Notes: generated by a model from the sequence alone, not told the origin. 64,000 bases of DNA from Streptomyces sp. DHE7-1 (GCA_016432725.1 JACJDG010000003.1:4836001-4900000), one strand, 5' to 3'. Shown: positions 38,740 through 49,942, counted from the first letter of the stretch. Translations and numbers: made by a program.

Positions 38740-40972
38740 CGTTGCTCCTCGCGGACAGGCACCGGTGTGGGGTCGGAGCCTGCGGCGGGTGTGGGTGCCG
38801 GGACGGGGCCTTCGGGGTCGAGGTGGGGCAGGACGCGGTCGAGCCATCTCGGGAGCCACCAGTTGGCGCGTCCGAAGAGGTACATGGTGGCGGGGACCAA
38901 GAGCAGACGGACGACGGTGGCGTCGATGACGACGCTGACGCCGAGGCCGAGGCCGAGCATCTTGACGACGGTGTTCGTGGAGAGCATGAACGCGAGGAAG
39001 ACGCTGGTCATGATCAGTGCGGCGCAGGTGATCACGCGGGCTGTGGTGGCCAGGCCGGTGGCGACGGACAGGTGGTTGTCGGCCCGGTGCAGCCAGGTCT
39101 CGCGGATCCGTGAGAGCAGGAACACCTCGTAGTCCATGGAGAGCCCGAAGACGATCGCGAACATCATCATGGGGACGTAGGACTCGACGGGTACCTTCTC
39201 GGTGACGCCCAGCAGCGGGGCGCCCCAGCCCCACTGGAACACCGCGACGACCACGCCGTAGGCGGCGGCGATGGAGAACAGGTTCAGTACGGCGGCCTTC
39301 AGTGCGACCAGCAGGCTGCGGAAGACGATCAGCAGGAGCAGGAACGCGGCGCTGACGACGACGGCGATGATCAGCGGCAGCTTGGCGACGAGGGTGTCGG
39401 TGAAGGTCTGGGCGGCCGCGGTGGTGCCGGTGACGTATCCGGTGGCGCCGGTGCCCGACAGCGCCCGGGGCACGGCGTCGTTCTGCAGGGTGTGGATCAG
39501 GTCGGTGGTGGCTTCGTCCTGGGGGCCGGTGGTGGGGGTGACCGTGGTGATGAGCAGGACGTGGTCCGGGCTGGGGGCCGGGGTGGTCACGGAGGCGACG
39601 CCGGGGGCGGCGGCCAGGTCGTATTGCAGTGTGGTGGCGAGTTGCTGACGCTGGGTCTGGTCGGCGACCTGCCGGCTGTCGAGCTGGGTGACCACGGTGA
39701 GTGGACCGTTGGCGCCGGGGCCGAAGGCTTGGGTGGTCTGGTCGTAGGCGCGGCGGTCGGTGCTGCTGGTGGGCTTCGCGCCGGCGTCGACGTGGCCCAG
39801 CCGCATGGAGGCGGCGGGGACGGCGAGGAGGCCGAGCAGGAGCAGGCCGGCGGCCAGATAGTGCCAGGGGCGGCGGCCGACCCGCTCGGCCCAGCGGTGC
39901 CACACGTCACTGTCGCCGGTGGGCTCGGCGACCGGTGTGCGCACGGACCAGCGGTCGATGCGACGGCCGAGCAGTCCCAGGAGCGCGGGTGTGAGGGTCA
40001 CCGACGCTGCGGCGGCGACGGCGACGGTCAGGCCGGCTGCGACGCCGAGGGTGCCGATGAAGGCGATGCCGCTGGCGTAGAGGCCGGACAGGGCCATGGC
40101 GACGGTCGCGGCGGCGACCAGGACCGCGCGGCCGCTGGTGGCGACGGCGCGTGCGACGGCGTCGGCGGGTTCCAGGCCGTCGTGCAGGAGGGCGCGATAG
40201 CGGGTGGTGAGGAAGAGCGCGTAGTCGATGCCGACGCCCAGGCCCATCATCGCGGCGAGGGTGGGGGCCGCCTGGCCGAAGTCGACGTGTGCGGCGAGCA
40301 GGCCGAGTCCGCCCAGGCCGACGGCCAGGCCGAGGATCGCCGTCAGCAGGGGCAGTCCGGTGGCGGCGATACTGCCGAAGCCGATCAGCAGGACCAGTAC
40401 GGCAACCGCAAGGCCGATCGCCTCCGAGATCCGGTCGGCCGACTTGGGTGCGGCCAGCTGCCCCAGCGGATCGCCGTATTCGACGGTGAAGTGGTCGGCG
40501 CGCAGCGGCTGGACAGCGGCGTCCACCCGGCTGAGGTAGGAACCGTCGAAGCCGGCCGGGTTGCTGCTGAAGTGCACGGTCAGCAGGGCGGTGTCGCCGC
40601 TTGCGGACACCGCGCCGGGTGTGGTCAGCGGGTCGGCCACCGAGAGCACGTCCGGCAGGTGCTCCAGGTTCGTCACCGCCGTGTCGATCGCGGCCCGGTG
40701 GGCGGCGACGGGTCCTTGGCCGGTCTTGATCACGATGGGTGAGGACGTGCCCCGGAGGCTCCGGCGTGGGCCTTGAGCAGGTCGGCGCCCGTCTGGGCGC
40801 TGGTGCCGGGCAGGGAGAAGCTGTCCGCGAAGGTGCCGCCCCACTTGGCGTCGGCCACGCCGAGGCCGGCCAGTAGGAGCACCCACAGGACGACGACTCG
40901 CCAGGCGTGCCGGGCGCACCAGTGGCCGCTGCGGTACAGCAGTCCGGGGCGTCGCGCCGATTCGGTGTTCAT
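38736..40972 (-). CDS. MMPL/RND-family transporter (frame broken once)
   Basis: About 745 residues. The start is ATG 40972, with ATG 40981 also possible; neither has a strong ribosome site. Architecture is two repeats, each with one helix, an extracellular domain and a cluster of helices. The conserved proton-path motifs are GLGVGIDYALFLTTRYR in the first half and GLSMDYEVFLLSRIRE in the second, typical of actinobacterial MMPL proteins that export lipids or drugs. The frame changes near 40750-40753, where a C (a G on the coding strand) seems missing, splitting HAGASG from TSSPIVIKTGQ. It is divergent from a two-component system that may control it. Whether it belongs to the peptide cluster is unclear; the intergenic gap at 37.4-38.0 kb argues against. 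Confidence 0.88.
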
Positions 40973-41084
40973 GGGCGCCATGCTGCGCGGCGCGTGTAAG
41001 GGGATCTTTGGCGCATTGTTCGGCGAATGTACGGGCACCGGCGCGTCCGCCGGACGACCGGGCCCGCGCGTTAGCATCGATCGC

Positions 41085-41102
41085 GCTCCCGCAGGTGGGA
41101 GC
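41085..41102. promoter_or_regulatory. Inverted repeat upstream of the response regulator
   Basis: GCTCCC (41085-41090) and GGGAGC (41097-41102) flank a six-base spacer, and a further GCTCCC follows at 41105-41110. The site lies 28 bases before the response-regulator start and downstream of the divergent RND gene start. It is a candidate autoregulatory site of the two-component system. Confidence 0.35.
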
Positions 41103-41129
41103 ACGCTCCCGCACGTGAAAGGCACGGTG

Positions 41130-41814
41130 GTGACGGAGTCCAGGGGCCTGGTGCTGGTCGTCGAGGACGAGCGTCACATCGCCGACATCCAGCGGCTCTA
41201 CCTCGCGCGCGAGGGCTTCGGCGTACACGTCGAAACCGACGGGAACGCCGGACTGGCCGCCGCCAAGGCGATGCATCCGGTGGCGATCGTGCTCGACATC
41301 GGCCTGCCCGGACTGGACGGCCTCGCCTTCTGCCGGGCCCTGCGCGACGCCGGCGACTGGACGCCCATCGTGCTGGTGACCGCGCGCGGAGAGGAGCCCG
41401 ACCGGATCCTCGGGCTGGAACTGGGTGCGGACGACTACCTGACCAAGCCGTTCTCCCCGCGCGAACTGGTCGCACGGCTCAAGACGGTCCTGCGCCGGGC
41501 CGCCGGCCCACCGGGCCAACCGGCCGGCCGCTTCGGGCGGCTCACCGTGGATCCCGCCCGCCGCACCGTGCTGCGCGACGGCGAACCGGTCGAGCTGACC
41601 GCCACCGAGTTCAACCTGCTCGCGTACCTGCTCCGGCGCCCCGGGCAGGTCTTCACCCGGGAGCAACTGCTCGCCCAGGTCTGGGGGTACCCCGGCTACC
41701 GCGACACCAGGATGGTCGACGTCTTCGTCTCACAACTGCGTGCCAAACTCGGCGACGCGAGCCCGATCCGCACCGTCAGGGGCGTGGGCTACAGCGCCAC
41801 ACCCCGAACGCATG
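41130..41814 (+). CDS. Two-component response regulator, OmpR type (3' end shifted)
   Basis: About 228 residues from GTG 41130, chosen because AAAGG lies eight bases upstream; GTG 41127 and 41115 are alternatives. The receiver domain has acidic residues in VVEDERH, the phosphoacceptor Asp in IVLDIGLPG, Thr in VTARGEE and Lys in LTKPFSPREL. The winged-helix output domain includes LTATEFNLLAYLLRR and IRTVRGVGYSAT. The frame runs on without a stop far into the kinase gene. Adding one C in the CCCC run near 41801-41804 would end it at TGA 41813-41815, overlapping the kinase ATG, the normal layout. It is divergent from the RND transporter and probably controls it. Confidence 0.85.
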
Positions 41815-43272
41815 AACCGTGTCCCCGAACCCGTGAACCGCCCCGGCACTCGGCGTGCCTCGCTCACCCCCACCATCGCGGCCCTGGCCTCCGCTGTGGC
41901 GGCGCTCACGGCAGTGCTCACCGGGCTGACCACCTGGCAGACCGCCGCCCACCACACGGAGCAACGCGAACGCGACCGACTCACCCGCCAAGCCACCCTG
42001 CTCAGCCGACTGCCCGGCTTGGCCGAGGCCATCTTCAACGGCGGCCAGGTACTGGCGGGGGCGAACGGCCTGCAGATCGCGGTGATCGGCCCGGACGGCA
42101 CTGTGACGGGCAGCGCCACGCCCGCCGTCGACACGGCGTCGAAGGCCGCGCTGTCGGCGGGTCACCCGGTGTCCACCACCGGCATCCTCGGCGGTCAGAG
42201 CGTGCTCCTGGTCGGCCAGCCTGCAGCCCGCGGCGGTGCGGTCGTGCTGACCGAGCCGTACTCGGTCGTCACCGACGACACGAACCAGGTCCGCCGCAGC
42301 GTCCTGCTGCCGCTCCTGCTCGGCATGCTCGGCGGGGCACTCGCCGGAGCGCTCCTCGCCCGCCGCGCCGCCCGCCCGCTGGTGACGGCCGCGCGCATCG
42401 CGCACCGGCTCGCCGATGGCGAACGCGGCGTACCCGCCCCGGCCGAGGGCCCGCGCGAGGCCGCGGACATCGGACACGCCCTCAACGTCCTGGACCAGGC
42501 GCTGATCCGCAGCGAGAACCGCCAGCGGGACTTCCTGCTCTCCGTCTCCCACGAGTTGCGCACCCCGCTGACCGCCCTCCAGGGCTACGCCGAGGCGCTC
42601 GCCGATGGCCTGATCGAACCGGACCAAATACCAGACGTCGGCCGCACCCTGGCCGGGGAGACCCGCCGACTGGACCGCTTCCTCGGCGACCTGCTCGACC
42701 TGGCACGGCTGGAGGCGGACGACTTCCGCCTGGACACCGCCCCGACCGACCTCACCGCACTCGTCACCGAAGCCGCGGCCTTCTGGGCCGGACCCTGCGC
42801 CGGCCAGGACGTCGAGCTGCGGCTTGAGCAACCCGCGAGGCCGGCCGTGGTGCAGACCGACGCCTTCCGGGTGCGGCAGCTGATCGACGGCCTGGTACGA
42901 AACGCCCTGCGGGCCACCCCCAGTGGAGCGCCTCTGGTCGTCGCCGTCCGCGAGACAGCCCGCAGTGGCGCCGAACTGCAGATCCGCGACGGCGGCCCCG
43001 GTCTCAGCGACGACGACGTCCGCGTCGCCTTCGACGCCGGCGCGCTGCACGCGCGCTACCGCGACACCCGGCCGGTGGGAAGCGGCCTGGGCCTGGCCAT
43101 CGCCCACCGCCTGACCGGCCGGCTGGGCGGCACCATCACCGTCGAAGGCCACGGCCCCGAAGGTGGCGCCTGCTTCACCATCACCCTGCCACCGACACCC
43201 GACCGTCCCTTGCCTCCGGCACGGGCGGCCGCCCGCGTGACGCCCGCACGGGTCGCCCGGCGCGTTGGCTGA
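41812..43272 (+). CDS. Sensor histidine kinase, HAMP type
   Basis: 486 residues from ATG 41812. Two membrane helices (near residues 17-38 and 164-185) enclose an extracellular sensor of about 125 residues with no recognised ligand motif. They are followed by HAMP (LLARRAARPLVTAARIAHRL), the His box FLLSVSHELRTPLTAL, and a catalytic ATP domain with LVRNALRATPSG (N box), RDGGPGLSDDDV and GSGLGLAIAHRL. It is paired with the response regulator just upstream. The signal is unknown; the neighbouring MMPL transporter suggests envelope stress or a lipid-like compound. Confidence 0.9.
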   Translation: MNRVPEPVNRPGTRRASLTPTIAALASAVAALTAVLTGLTTWQTAAHHTEQRERDRLTRQATLLSRLPGLAEAIFNGGQVLAGANGLQIAVIGPDGTVTGSATPAVDTASKAALSAGHPVSTTGILGGQSVLLVGQPAARGGAVVLTEPYSVVTDDTNQVRRSVLLPLLLGMLGGALAGALLARRAARPLVTAARIAHRLADGERGVPAPAEGPREAADIGHALNVLDQALIRSENRQRDFLLSVSHELRTPLTALQGYAEALADGLIEPDQIPDVGRTLAGETRRLDRFLGDLLDLARLEADDFRLDTAPTDLTALVTEAAAFWAGPCAGQDVELRLEQPARPAVVQTDAFRVRQLIDGLVRNALRATPSGAPLVVAVRETARSGAELQIRDGGPGLSDDDVRVAFDAGALHARYRDTRPVGSGLGLAIAHRLTGRLGGTITVEGHGPEGGACFTITLPPTPDRPLPPARAAARVTPARVARRVG

Positions 43273-43275
43273 GCC

Positions 43276-43289
43276 CCCTCTATAGAGGG
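43276..43289. promoter_or_regulatory. 14-base perfect palindrome after the kinase gene
   Basis: CCCTCTATAGAGGG is fully self-complementary and begins four bases after the kinase stop. AT-centred palindromes stand out in this GC-rich DNA. It may be an operator upstream of the YyaL-like gene (start 43413) or the core of a terminator. Confidence 0.4.
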
Positions 43290-43412
43290 CAGGCGCATCG
43301 TCCCGTTTCCCGAAGGGTGTGATCTGTTCCAAGTTCTCTGGTGCCCGACCAAGCAGGGCGGGGCTTGCGGGCCGAACCGGCACGACCGTGTCGGCGTGAG
43401 AGGCTGGGCCGT

Positions 43413-45443
43413 ATGAACCGGTTGGCTGGTACGACCTCGCCTTATCTGCTTCAGCACGCCGACAACCCGGTCGACTGGTGGCCGTGGGGACCCGAGGCGT
43501 TCGAGGAAGCGAAACGGCGCGATGTACCCGTTCTGCTGTCGGTCGGATACTCCGCGTGCCATTGGTGCCATGTCATGGCCGGTGAATCGTTCGAGGACCG
43601 GGCCACGGCCGACTACCTCAACGAGCACTACGTCAGCGTCAAGGTCGACCGCGAGGAGCGCCCCGACGTCGACGCCGTGTACATGGAGGCCGTCCAGGCG
43701 GCCACCGGTCAGGGCGGCTGGCCCATGACCGTGTTCCTCACCCCGGACGCCGAACCCTTCTACTTCGGCACCTACTTCCCGCCCGAGTCCCGGCACGGCA
43801 TGCCCTCCTTCCGGCAGGTGCTGGAGGGCGTCCGGCAGGCCTGGGCCGACCGGCGGGACGAGGTGGGCGAGGTCGCCCGGAAGATCGTGCGGGACCTCTC
43901 CCAGCGGGAGCTGGGACACCAGGGCGCCGAGCCGCCCGGAGAGCAGGAGCAGGCGCAGGCGCTGCTCGCCCTCACCCGCGAGTACGACCCGCAGCGCGGC
44001 GGATTCGGCGGGGCGCCGAAGTTCCCGCCGTCGATGGTGCTGGAGTTCCTGCTGCGGCACCACGCGCGCACCGGCGCCGAGGGCGCCCTGCAGATGGCGT
44101 CCGACACCTGCGAGCGGATGGCCCGGGGCGGGATCTACGACCAGCTCGGCGGCGGCTTCGCCCGCTACTCCGTCGACCGCGACTGGATCGTGCCCCACTT
44201 CGAGAAGATGCTGTACGACAACGCCCTGCTGTGCCGGGTGTACGCGCACCTGTGGCGGGCGACCGGCTCCGAGCTCGCCCGGCGGGTCGCCCTGGAGACC
44301 GCCGACTTCATGGTCCGCGAACTGCGCACGGACGAGGGCGGCTTCGCCTCGGCCCTCGACGCGGACAGCGACGACGGCTCGGGGAACCACGTGGAGGGCG
44401 CCTACTACGTCTGGACGCCCGGGGAGCTGCGCGAGGCCCTCGGCCAGGAGGCCGAACTCGCCGCCCAGTACTTCGGGGTGACCGAGGAGGGCACCTTCGA
44501 ACACGGCCGGTCGGTGCTGCAACTGCCGCAGACCGAGGGCGTCTTCGACGCGGAGCAGGTGGCGTCCGTCAAGGAGCGCCTGCTGGCGCGCCGTGCGCTG
44601 CGCCCCGCCCCGGGCCGGGACGACAAGGTCGTCGCCGCCTGGAACGGGCTGGCGATCGCCGCGCTCGCCGAGACCGGCGCCTACTTCGACCGGCCCGACC
44701 TCGTCCGGGCCGCCGTCGCGGCCGCCGATCTCCTGGTCCGGGTGCACCTGGACGAGCACGCCCACCTGGCGCGGACCAGCCGGGACGGCCGGGTGGGACC
44801 CAACGCCGGGGTGCTGGAGGACTACGCCGACGTCGCCGAGGGCTTCCTCGCGCTCGCCTCCGTGACCGGGGAGGGCGTGTGGCTGGACTTCGCCGGACTC
44901 CTCCTCGACCAGGTGCCGGCCCGCTTCGGCGACCCCGCCGGCGGCGCCCTGTACGACACCGCCGCCGACGCCGAGCAGCTCATCCGCCGGCCGCAGGACC
45001 CCACCGACAACGCCACCCCCTCCGGATGGAGCGCGGCGGCGGGCGCCCTGCTGGGCTACGCCGCCCACACGGGCTCCGAGGCCCACCGCACCGCCGCCGA
45101 GCGGGCGCTGGGCGTCGTGAAGGCGCTGGGTCCGCGGGTGCCCCGGTTCATCGGCTGGGGTCTCGCCGCCGCCGAGGCGCTGCTCGACGGGCCCCGGGAA
45201 GTGGCGGTGGTCGGTCCCTCCCTCACCGACGAGGCGACGGCGGCGCTGCACCGCACGGCACTTCTGGGTACCGCGCCGGGCGTGGTGGTCGCGGCCGGGA
45301 CCTCCGGCGGCGAGGAGTTCCCGCTGCTCGCCGGCCGCCCGCTGGTGGACGGCAGGCCGGCCGCCTACGTGTGCCGGAACTTCACCTGCGACGCGCCGAC
45401 GACGGATCCGGAGCGGCTGGGCCGGGCGCTGGGCACCACCTGA
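43413..45443 (+). CDS. YyaL/SSP411-like protein: thioredoxin-like domain plus (alpha/alpha)6 barrel (DUF255)
   Basis: 676 residues from ATG 43413. The N-terminus has the invariant family sequence [18 protein letters not shown] and the redox-like motif SACHWCHVM, then [13 protein letters not shown]. The rest is an epimerase-like helical barrel with FDQ-type repeats ([30 protein letters not shown]). Members occur from bacteria to mammals (spermatogenesis-associated protein 20), but their biochemical role is not settled. It ends 12 bases from the convergent Mut7-C gene. It is a housekeeping-type gene with no evident link to the cluster. Confidence 0.92.
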   Translation: MNRLAGTTSPYLLQHADNPVDWWPWGPEAFEEAKRRDVPVLLSVGYSACHWCHVMAGESFEDRATADYLNEHYVSVKVDREERPDVDAVYMEAVQAATGQGGWPMTVFLTPDAEPFYFGTYFPPESRHGMPSFRQVLEGVRQAWADRRDEVGEVARKIVRDLSQRELGHQGAEPPGEQEQAQALLALTREYDPQRGGFGGAPKFPPSMVLEFLLRHHARTGAEGALQMASDTCERMARGGIYDQLGGGFARYSVDRDWIVPHFEKMLYDNALLCRVYAHLWRATGSELARRVALETADFMVRELRTDEGGFASALDADSDDGSGNHVEGAYYVWTPGELREALGQEAELAAQYFGVTEEGTFEHGRSVLQLPQTEGVFDAEQVASVKERLLARRALRPAPGRDDKVVAAWNGLAIAALAETGAYFDRPDLVRAAVAAADLLVRVHLDEHAHLARTSRDGRVGPNAGVLEDYADVAEGFLALASVTGEGVWLDFAGLLLDQVPARFGDPAGGALYDTAADAEQLIRRPQDPTDNATPSGWSAAAGALLGYAAHTGSEAHRTAAERALGVVKALGPRVPRFIGWGLAAAEALLDGPREVAVVGPSLTDEATAALHRTALLGTAPGVVVAAGTSGGEEFPLLAGRPLVDGRPAAYVCRNFTCDAPTTDPERLGRALGTT

Positions 45444-45455
45444 GCGGCGGGCGCG

Positions 45456-46187
45456 TCAGCCCCGGCCGCTGAACTCCGCCAGGGCGCGCTCCACGATGGC
45501 CTCCAGCCGGTCGTGGTGCGCGCCCTTCCAGTAGGCGCGGCCGCAGTCGCCGCACCGGGCGAAGACGTCGTAGGTGTGCCGGGTGCCGTGCTCGAGCTGG
45601 TCGGCGACCTCCTCCATGGTGGCCTCCGTCAGCAGGCCGTTGCAGGCGGTGCAGCGGGTCCAGGGGCGCAGCTCGGGGGCGAAGCGTTCGAGGACGTCGC
45701 GGAGCTGGTCCTCGGGGCTGGTGCTGTAGACGTACGCCCCGGCCCACAGCTCACGGCGGCGCAGCAGGCCCCGGTCGCGGCTGAGCATGACGCGCTTCTC
45801 GGCGGCCGAGCGCGCGGCCAGCGCCGGGTCGCCGATGTCGGTCGACTCGTACGCCGTGTCCACGCCGAGCAGGCGCAGCCGGCGGGCGAGGGTGCCGAGG
45901 TGGACGTCGAGCAGGAAGCGCAGCGGGGCGCCGGGGACCGTCTGGGGGCGGTCGACGCAGCGCACCTCCACCGAGTCGCCCGCGCCGGGGACGTACGAGG
46001 CGGGCACCTCACGGCCGTCCACCCACAGGGCTCCGACCTCGGTCAGCGGAACGCCCGCCGACTCGACGACGTGGCCGAGGGTCGAGACGCCGTCGGTGAC
46101 GAGGGCGGTGGATCCCCGGCGCCGTCCGCTCGGCACGAACAGGGCCAGGGCGGGGGCGAACTCGACGTGGATCTCGGGACCGTTCAC
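45456..46187 (-). CDS. Mut7-C RNAse-domain protein with N-terminal ubiquitin-like part
   Basis: 243 residues; the start is GTG 46187. The N-terminal 85 residues look like the ThiS/MoaD-type ubiquitin fold often fused to this family. The C-terminal part has FLLDVHLGTLARRLRLLGVDT and LSRDRGLLRRREL, which hold the acidic PIN-like nuclease residues. It ends with zinc pairs CTAC and CGDC, the Mut7-C signature. These proteins are predicted RNases of unknown target in bacteria. Confidence 0.85.
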   Translation of the reverse strand: MNGPEIHVEFAPALALFVPSGRRRGSTALVTDGVSTLGHVVESAGVPLTEVGALWVDGREVPASYVPGAGDSVEVRCVDRPQTVPGAPLRFLLDVHLGTLARRLRLLGVDTAYESTDIGDPALAARSAAEKRVMLSRDRGLLRRRELWAGAYVYSTSPEDQLRDVLERFAPELRPWTRCTACNGLLTEATMEEVADQLEHGTRHTYDVFARCGDCGRAYWKGAHHDRLEAIVERALAEFSGRG

Positions 46188-46221
46188 CCGGTCAGGATGT
46201 CACGCCGCGCGGCGCCGGGGC

Positions 46222-46854
46222 TCAGGGATTTCCGGCGGGCAGACCGTGCTCCAGGACGTCCAGGGCCCGCCGCACGAGGTCGCGCAGATCCCCCTCGAAG
46301 TCGTTCTCCGCCCAGGCCATGTAGACCTCCATCATGCCGCCGACCAGGGACATCGCGTAGACGCGCACCTCCAGGCCGTCGGGGTCGAGACCGGCCCGCT
46401 CGGCGAGGGCGCCGCGCAGCAGCCGCCCGGTCTCGGACATGCTCTCCACCATCCGGGAGCGGACGGCGGGGACCTGGACGCCGAGGTGCGCCCGCATCCG
46501 CAGCACCCCGGGGTCCTCCCGGTCCATCGCCTCGACGGCCTTGTCCATCACGTACCGCAGCGAGTCCATCCACGGCTCGCCGGCCGGCCGGGACCGCAAC
46601 TCCCGCACTATCAGCGGGTCGTACTCGTCTGTGAGGACGATGTCCTCCTTGGTCGGGAAGTACCGGAAGACGGTCGACGGCGACACCTCGGCCCGCTCGG
46701 CGATCTGCTCGATCGTCGTGGCGTCGTACCCCTGCTCCTCGACCAGCGCGTACGTCGCGGAGCGGATCGCCTCGCGGGTCTTGATCTTCTTGCGCTCGCG
46801 CAGGCCCGGCCGGGGACGGTCGGCGGGGGAGAGGGGGGAGGGTGCTGCCGTCAT
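46222..46854 (-). CDS. TetR-family transcriptional regulator
   Basis: 210 residues from ATG 46854; ATG 46863 is an alternative. The DNA-binding helix-turn-helix is near residues 20-65, with TREAIRSATYALVEEQGYDA and VSPSTVFRYFPTKEDIV, the normal TetR form. The C-terminal ligand domain is generic. It is divergent across about 150 bases from nothing obvious, and the next gene downstream is Mut7-C. The target is unknown. It is 9 kb away from the biosynthetic cluster, so it is not proposed as its regulator. Confidence 0.88.
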   Translation of the reverse strand: MTAAPSPLSPADRPRPGLRERKKIKTREAIRSATYALVEEQGYDATTIEQIAERAEVSPSTVFRYFPTKEDIVLTDEYDPLIVRELRSRPAGEPWMDSLRYVMDKAVEAMDREDPGVLRMRAHLGVQVPAVRSRMVESMSETGRLLRGALAERAGLDPDGLEVRVYAMSLVGGMMEVYMAWAENDFEGDLRDLVRRALDVLEHGLPAGNP

Positions 46855-47006
46855 GCGGCTCATTGTCCGGCATCGGGCCCGGCGGCGACCATGGACGAAA
46901 GCAACTGCCAAAAGGGCTTCACTGTCGATCGACAGCCACTTTCGTGTACGTGCACACGCGAACGGCCACGGCTGACGAGCCGTGGCCGTGGGGTGCGCGC
47001 GAGTGC

Positions 47007-47720
47007 CTACGCGTGCTGGTACGCCACCAGGGAGATGCCGACGTAGTGGACGACGAAGGCGGCGAGGGTGAGGGAGTGGAAGACCTCGTGGAAGCCGAAC
47101 CAGCGCGGTGAGGGGTTCGGCCGCTTGATGCCGTAGACCACGCCCCCGGCGCTGTAGAGCAGGCCGCCGACGATGACCAGCACCAGGACGGCGATGCCGC
47201 CGCTGCGCATGAAGTCGGGCAGGAAGAAGACCGCCGCCCAGCCCATCGCGATGTAGCAGGGCGTGTAGAGCCAGCGCGGGGCGCCGACCCAGAAGACGCG
47301 GAAGACGATGCCCGCGGCGGCCGCCGCCCAGATGCCCCACAGCAGCCACTGTCCCTTGGCGCCCGGCAGGAGCAGCATGGTCAGCGGCGTGTAGGTGCCC
47401 GCGATGATCAGGAAGATGTTGGCGTGGTCCAGGCGGCGCAGGACGCCGTCCATCCGCGGGCTCCAGTCGCCCCGGTGGTAGAGCGCGCTGACGCCGAAGA
47501 GCAGGCATGCCGTCAGGACGTAGATGCCGCAGGCGATGCGGCCTCTGCTGGAGTCGGCGAGGGCGGTGAGCACGAGGCCCGCGACGAGCACGGCCGGGAA
47601 CATTCCGAGGTGCAGCCAGCCGCGCAGCCGGGGCTTGACCGGGTGCGGAAGTGAGAGCGCCACGGGACCGCGGCCGGCGGCCGGCATGTCCTGGGGCGCG
47701 TCGGGGACGGGCGCAGTCAT
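47007..47720 (-). CDS. Haemolysin III / PAQR-family membrane protein
   Basis: 237 residues from ATG 47720 (ATG 47729 possible). There are seven hydrophobic helices. The PAQR metal ligands are present: FGVSALYHRGDW with the first His, RLDHANIFLIIAGTYTPL with the Asp/His pair, and FHEVFHSLTLAAFVVHY with the last histidines. Bacterial members are annotated haemolysin III but are probably membrane lipid-modifying or sensing hydrolases. It is preceded by a low-GC region shared with pckG. Confidence 0.9.
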   Translation of the reverse strand: MTAPVPDAPQDMPAAGRGPVALSLPHPVKPRLRGWLHLGMFPAVLVAGLVLTALADSSRGRIACGIYVLTACLLFGVSALYHRGDWSPRMDGVLRRLDHANIFLIIAGTYTPLTMLLLPGAKGQWLLWGIWAAAAAGIVFRVFWVGAPRWLYTPCYIAMGWAAVFFLPDFMRSGGIAVLVLVIVGGLLYSAGGVVYGIKRPNPSPRWFGFHEVFHSLTLAAFVVHYVGISLVAYQHA

Positions 47721-47999
47721 GCGGGGCATCGTACCTACGGCTCCGTAAGTCACGTGTCAGGGCACCCCCATGAGGCCCCCAACGCAAAAAGTCCTTCTGC
47801 CGAACTTCACGTGTACGCAAAGAACCGCGGTAACCGTGGCGTTCCTCACGTTGCTCACCTGTGATGCCCTCTGGACAGATGGGCACTAGAATCGGATGAT
47901 CAAATGAGTGCGGTCGGCACCGGATGAGCGGCTACGAAGCGTCCGGGTCGAGGCCCCCACGGGGCGACAAGACAAAAAATCCCTCATTTAGGAGCAATC

Positions 48000-49832
48000 G
48001 TGGCGCGCGACATCGCGGCTCCCACCGGCGTCCCCACCAACCACCAGGAACTGATCTCGTGGGTCAACGAGATCGTCGAACTGACGCAGCCGGACAGCGT
48101 GGTCTGGTGTGACGGATCCGAGGCCGAGTACGAGCGGCTGTGCGAGGAGCTCGTCGAGAAGGGCACCTTCCGCAAGCTCGACCCGATCAAGCGCCCCAAC
48201 TCCTACTACGCGGCCTCCGACCCCACCGACGTCGCGCGCGTCGAGGACCGGACCTTCATCTGCTCCGCCAAGGAGGAGGACGCCGGCCCGACGAACCACT
48301 GGAAGGCCCCGGACGAGATGCGGGAGATCTTCCAGGGCTCCGGCGGCGAGGGCGGTGTCTTCCGCGGCTCGATGAAGGGCCGGACGATGTACGTCGTCCC
48401 GTTCTGCATGGGCCCGCTGGGCTCCCCGCTCTCCGCGCTCGGTGTCGAGATCACCGACTCCGCCTACGTCGCCGTCTCCATGCGCACCATGACCCGCATG
48501 GGACAGCCGGTCCTCGACGAGCTCGGCGACAGCGGCTTCTTCGTCAAGGCCGTGCACACCGTGGGCGCCCCGCTGGAGGAGGGCCAGGAGGACGTCCCGT
48601 GGCCGTGCAACTCCACCAAGTACATCTCCCACTTCCCCGAGGACCGCGAGATCTGGTCCTACGGCTCCGGCTACGGCGGCAACGCCCTGCTCGGCAAGAA
48701 GTGCTACGCGCTGCGCATCGCCTCCGTCATGGCCCGCGACGAGGGCTGGCTGGCCGAGCACATGCTGATCCTCAAGCTCACCCCGCCGCAGGGTGAGTCC
48801 AAGTACGTCGCCGCCGCCTTCCCGAGCGCCTGCGGCAAGACCAACCTCGCCATGCTGGAGCCGACCATCTCCGGCTGGACCGTGGAGACCATCGGCGACG
48901 ACATCGCCTGGATGCGCTTCGGCGAGGACGGCCGGCTGTACGCGATCAACCCCGAGGCCGGCTTCTTCGGCGTCGCCCCCGGCACCGGCGAGCACACCAA
49001 CGCCAACGCGATGAAGACGCTGTGGGGCAACTCGGTCTTCACCAACGTGGCGCTCACGGACGACAACGACGTGTGGTGGGAGGGGATGACGGAGGAGACC
49101 CCGGCGCACCTCACCGACTGGAAGGGCAACTCCTGGACCCCCGGGTCCGGTACGCCCGCCGCCCACCCCAACGCCCGCTTCACCACCCCCGCCTCGCAGT
49201 GCCCGATCATCGCGCCGGAGTGGGAGGACCCCAAGGGCGTGCCGATCTCGGCGATCCTCTTCGGCGGCCGCCGGGCCAGCGCGGTGCCGCTGGTGACGGA
49301 GTCCTTCGACTGGAACCACGGCGTCTTCCTGGGCGCCAACGTGGCCTCCGAGAAGACCGCCGCCGCCGAGGGCAAGGTCGGCGAGCTGCGCCGCGACCCG
49401 TTCGCCATGCTGCCGTTCTGCGGCTACAACATGGGCGACTACATGGGTCACTGGGTCGACGTGGCCAAGGACAAGGACCAGTCCAAGCTGCCGAAGATCT
49501 ACTACGTCAACTGGTTCCGCAAGAACGACGAGGGCAAGTTCGTCTGGCCCGGCTTCGGCGAGAACAGCCGCGTCCTGAAGTGGATCGTGGACCGGCTGGA
49601 CGGCCGGGCCGAGGGCGTCGAGACCCCGATCGGCGTCCTGCCGACCAAGGAGGCGCTGGACACCAAGGGCCTCGACCTGTCCGACGCCGACCTGGACTTC
49701 CTGCTCACGGTCGACAAGGAGGTCTGGCGCGAGGAGGCCGCCCTGGTCCCCGAGCACCTCAACACCTTCGGCGACCACACCCCGAAGGAACTGTGGGACC
49801 AGTACCGCGCGCTGGTGCAGCGCCTGGGCTGA
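48000..49832 (+). CDS. pckG: Phosphoenolpyruvate carboxykinase (GTP)
   Basis: 610 residues from GTG 48000; AGGAG lies eight bases upstream. It makes PEP, CO2 and GDP from oxaloacetate and GTP, the first gluconeogenic step in actinobacteria. Motifs: the kinase loop [12 protein letters not shown] with the reactive Cys near 280, the metal site in IGDDIAWM, the active-site [12 protein letters not shown] region and [13 protein letters not shown]. Length is normal and the frame is intact. The upstream 240 bases contain a TAGAAT hexamer at 47887-47892 that may be a -10 box, without a clear -35. Confidence 0.96.
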   Translation: MARDIAAPTGVPTNHQELISWVNEIVELTQPDSVVWCDGSEAEYERLCEELVEKGTFRKLDPIKRPNSYYAASDPTDVARVEDRTFICSAKEEDAGPTNHWKAPDEMREIFQGSGGEGGVFRGSMKGRTMYVVPFCMGPLGSPLSALGVEITDSAYVAVSMRTMTRMGQPVLDELGDSGFFVKAVHTVGAPLEEGQEDVPWPCNSTKYISHFPEDREIWSYGSGYGGNALLGKKCYALRIASVMARDEGWLAEHMLILKLTPPQGESKYVAAAFPSACGKTNLAMLEPTISGWTVETIGDDIAWMRFGEDGRLYAINPEAGFFGVAPGTGEHTNANAMKTLWGNSVFTNVALTDDNDVWWEGMTEETPAHLTDWKGNSWTPGSGTPAAHPNARFTTPASQCPIIAPEWEDPKGVPISAILFGGRRASAVPLVTESFDWNHGVFLGANVASEKTAAAEGKVGELRRDPFAMLPFCGYNMGDYMGHWVDVAKDKDQSKLPKIYYVNWFRKNDEGKFVWPGFGENSRVLKWIVDRLDGRAEGVETPIGVLPTKEALDTKGLDLSDADLDFLLTVDKEVWREEAALVPEHLNTFGDHTPKELWDQYRALVQRLG

Positions 49833-49912
49833 GACCCGCACCCCACGACTCCACGGCCGGTCCGGATGCCCTGACCAGCGATCGTCACGGCCGGCCGTGG
49901 TGACCACCCCGA

Positions 49913-49942
49913 CAGGCCCCGCACGAAGGCGTGCGGGCCTGT
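49913..49942. terminator. Hairpin downstream of pckG
   Basis: The segment ACAGGCCCCGCACG pairs with CGTGCGGGCCTGT across a short loop, with one bulged C, about 80 bases after the pckG stop. Just before it, CACGGCCGGCCGTG (49886-49899) is a perfect 14-base palindrome. Together they probably end the pckG transcript. Confidence 0.6.

Noticed and set aside
41130-46854. The two-component system or TetR gene as regulators of the peptide cluster.
   Set aside because: They lie beyond the 670-base border and next to their own likely targets; nothing in sequence links them to the cluster.
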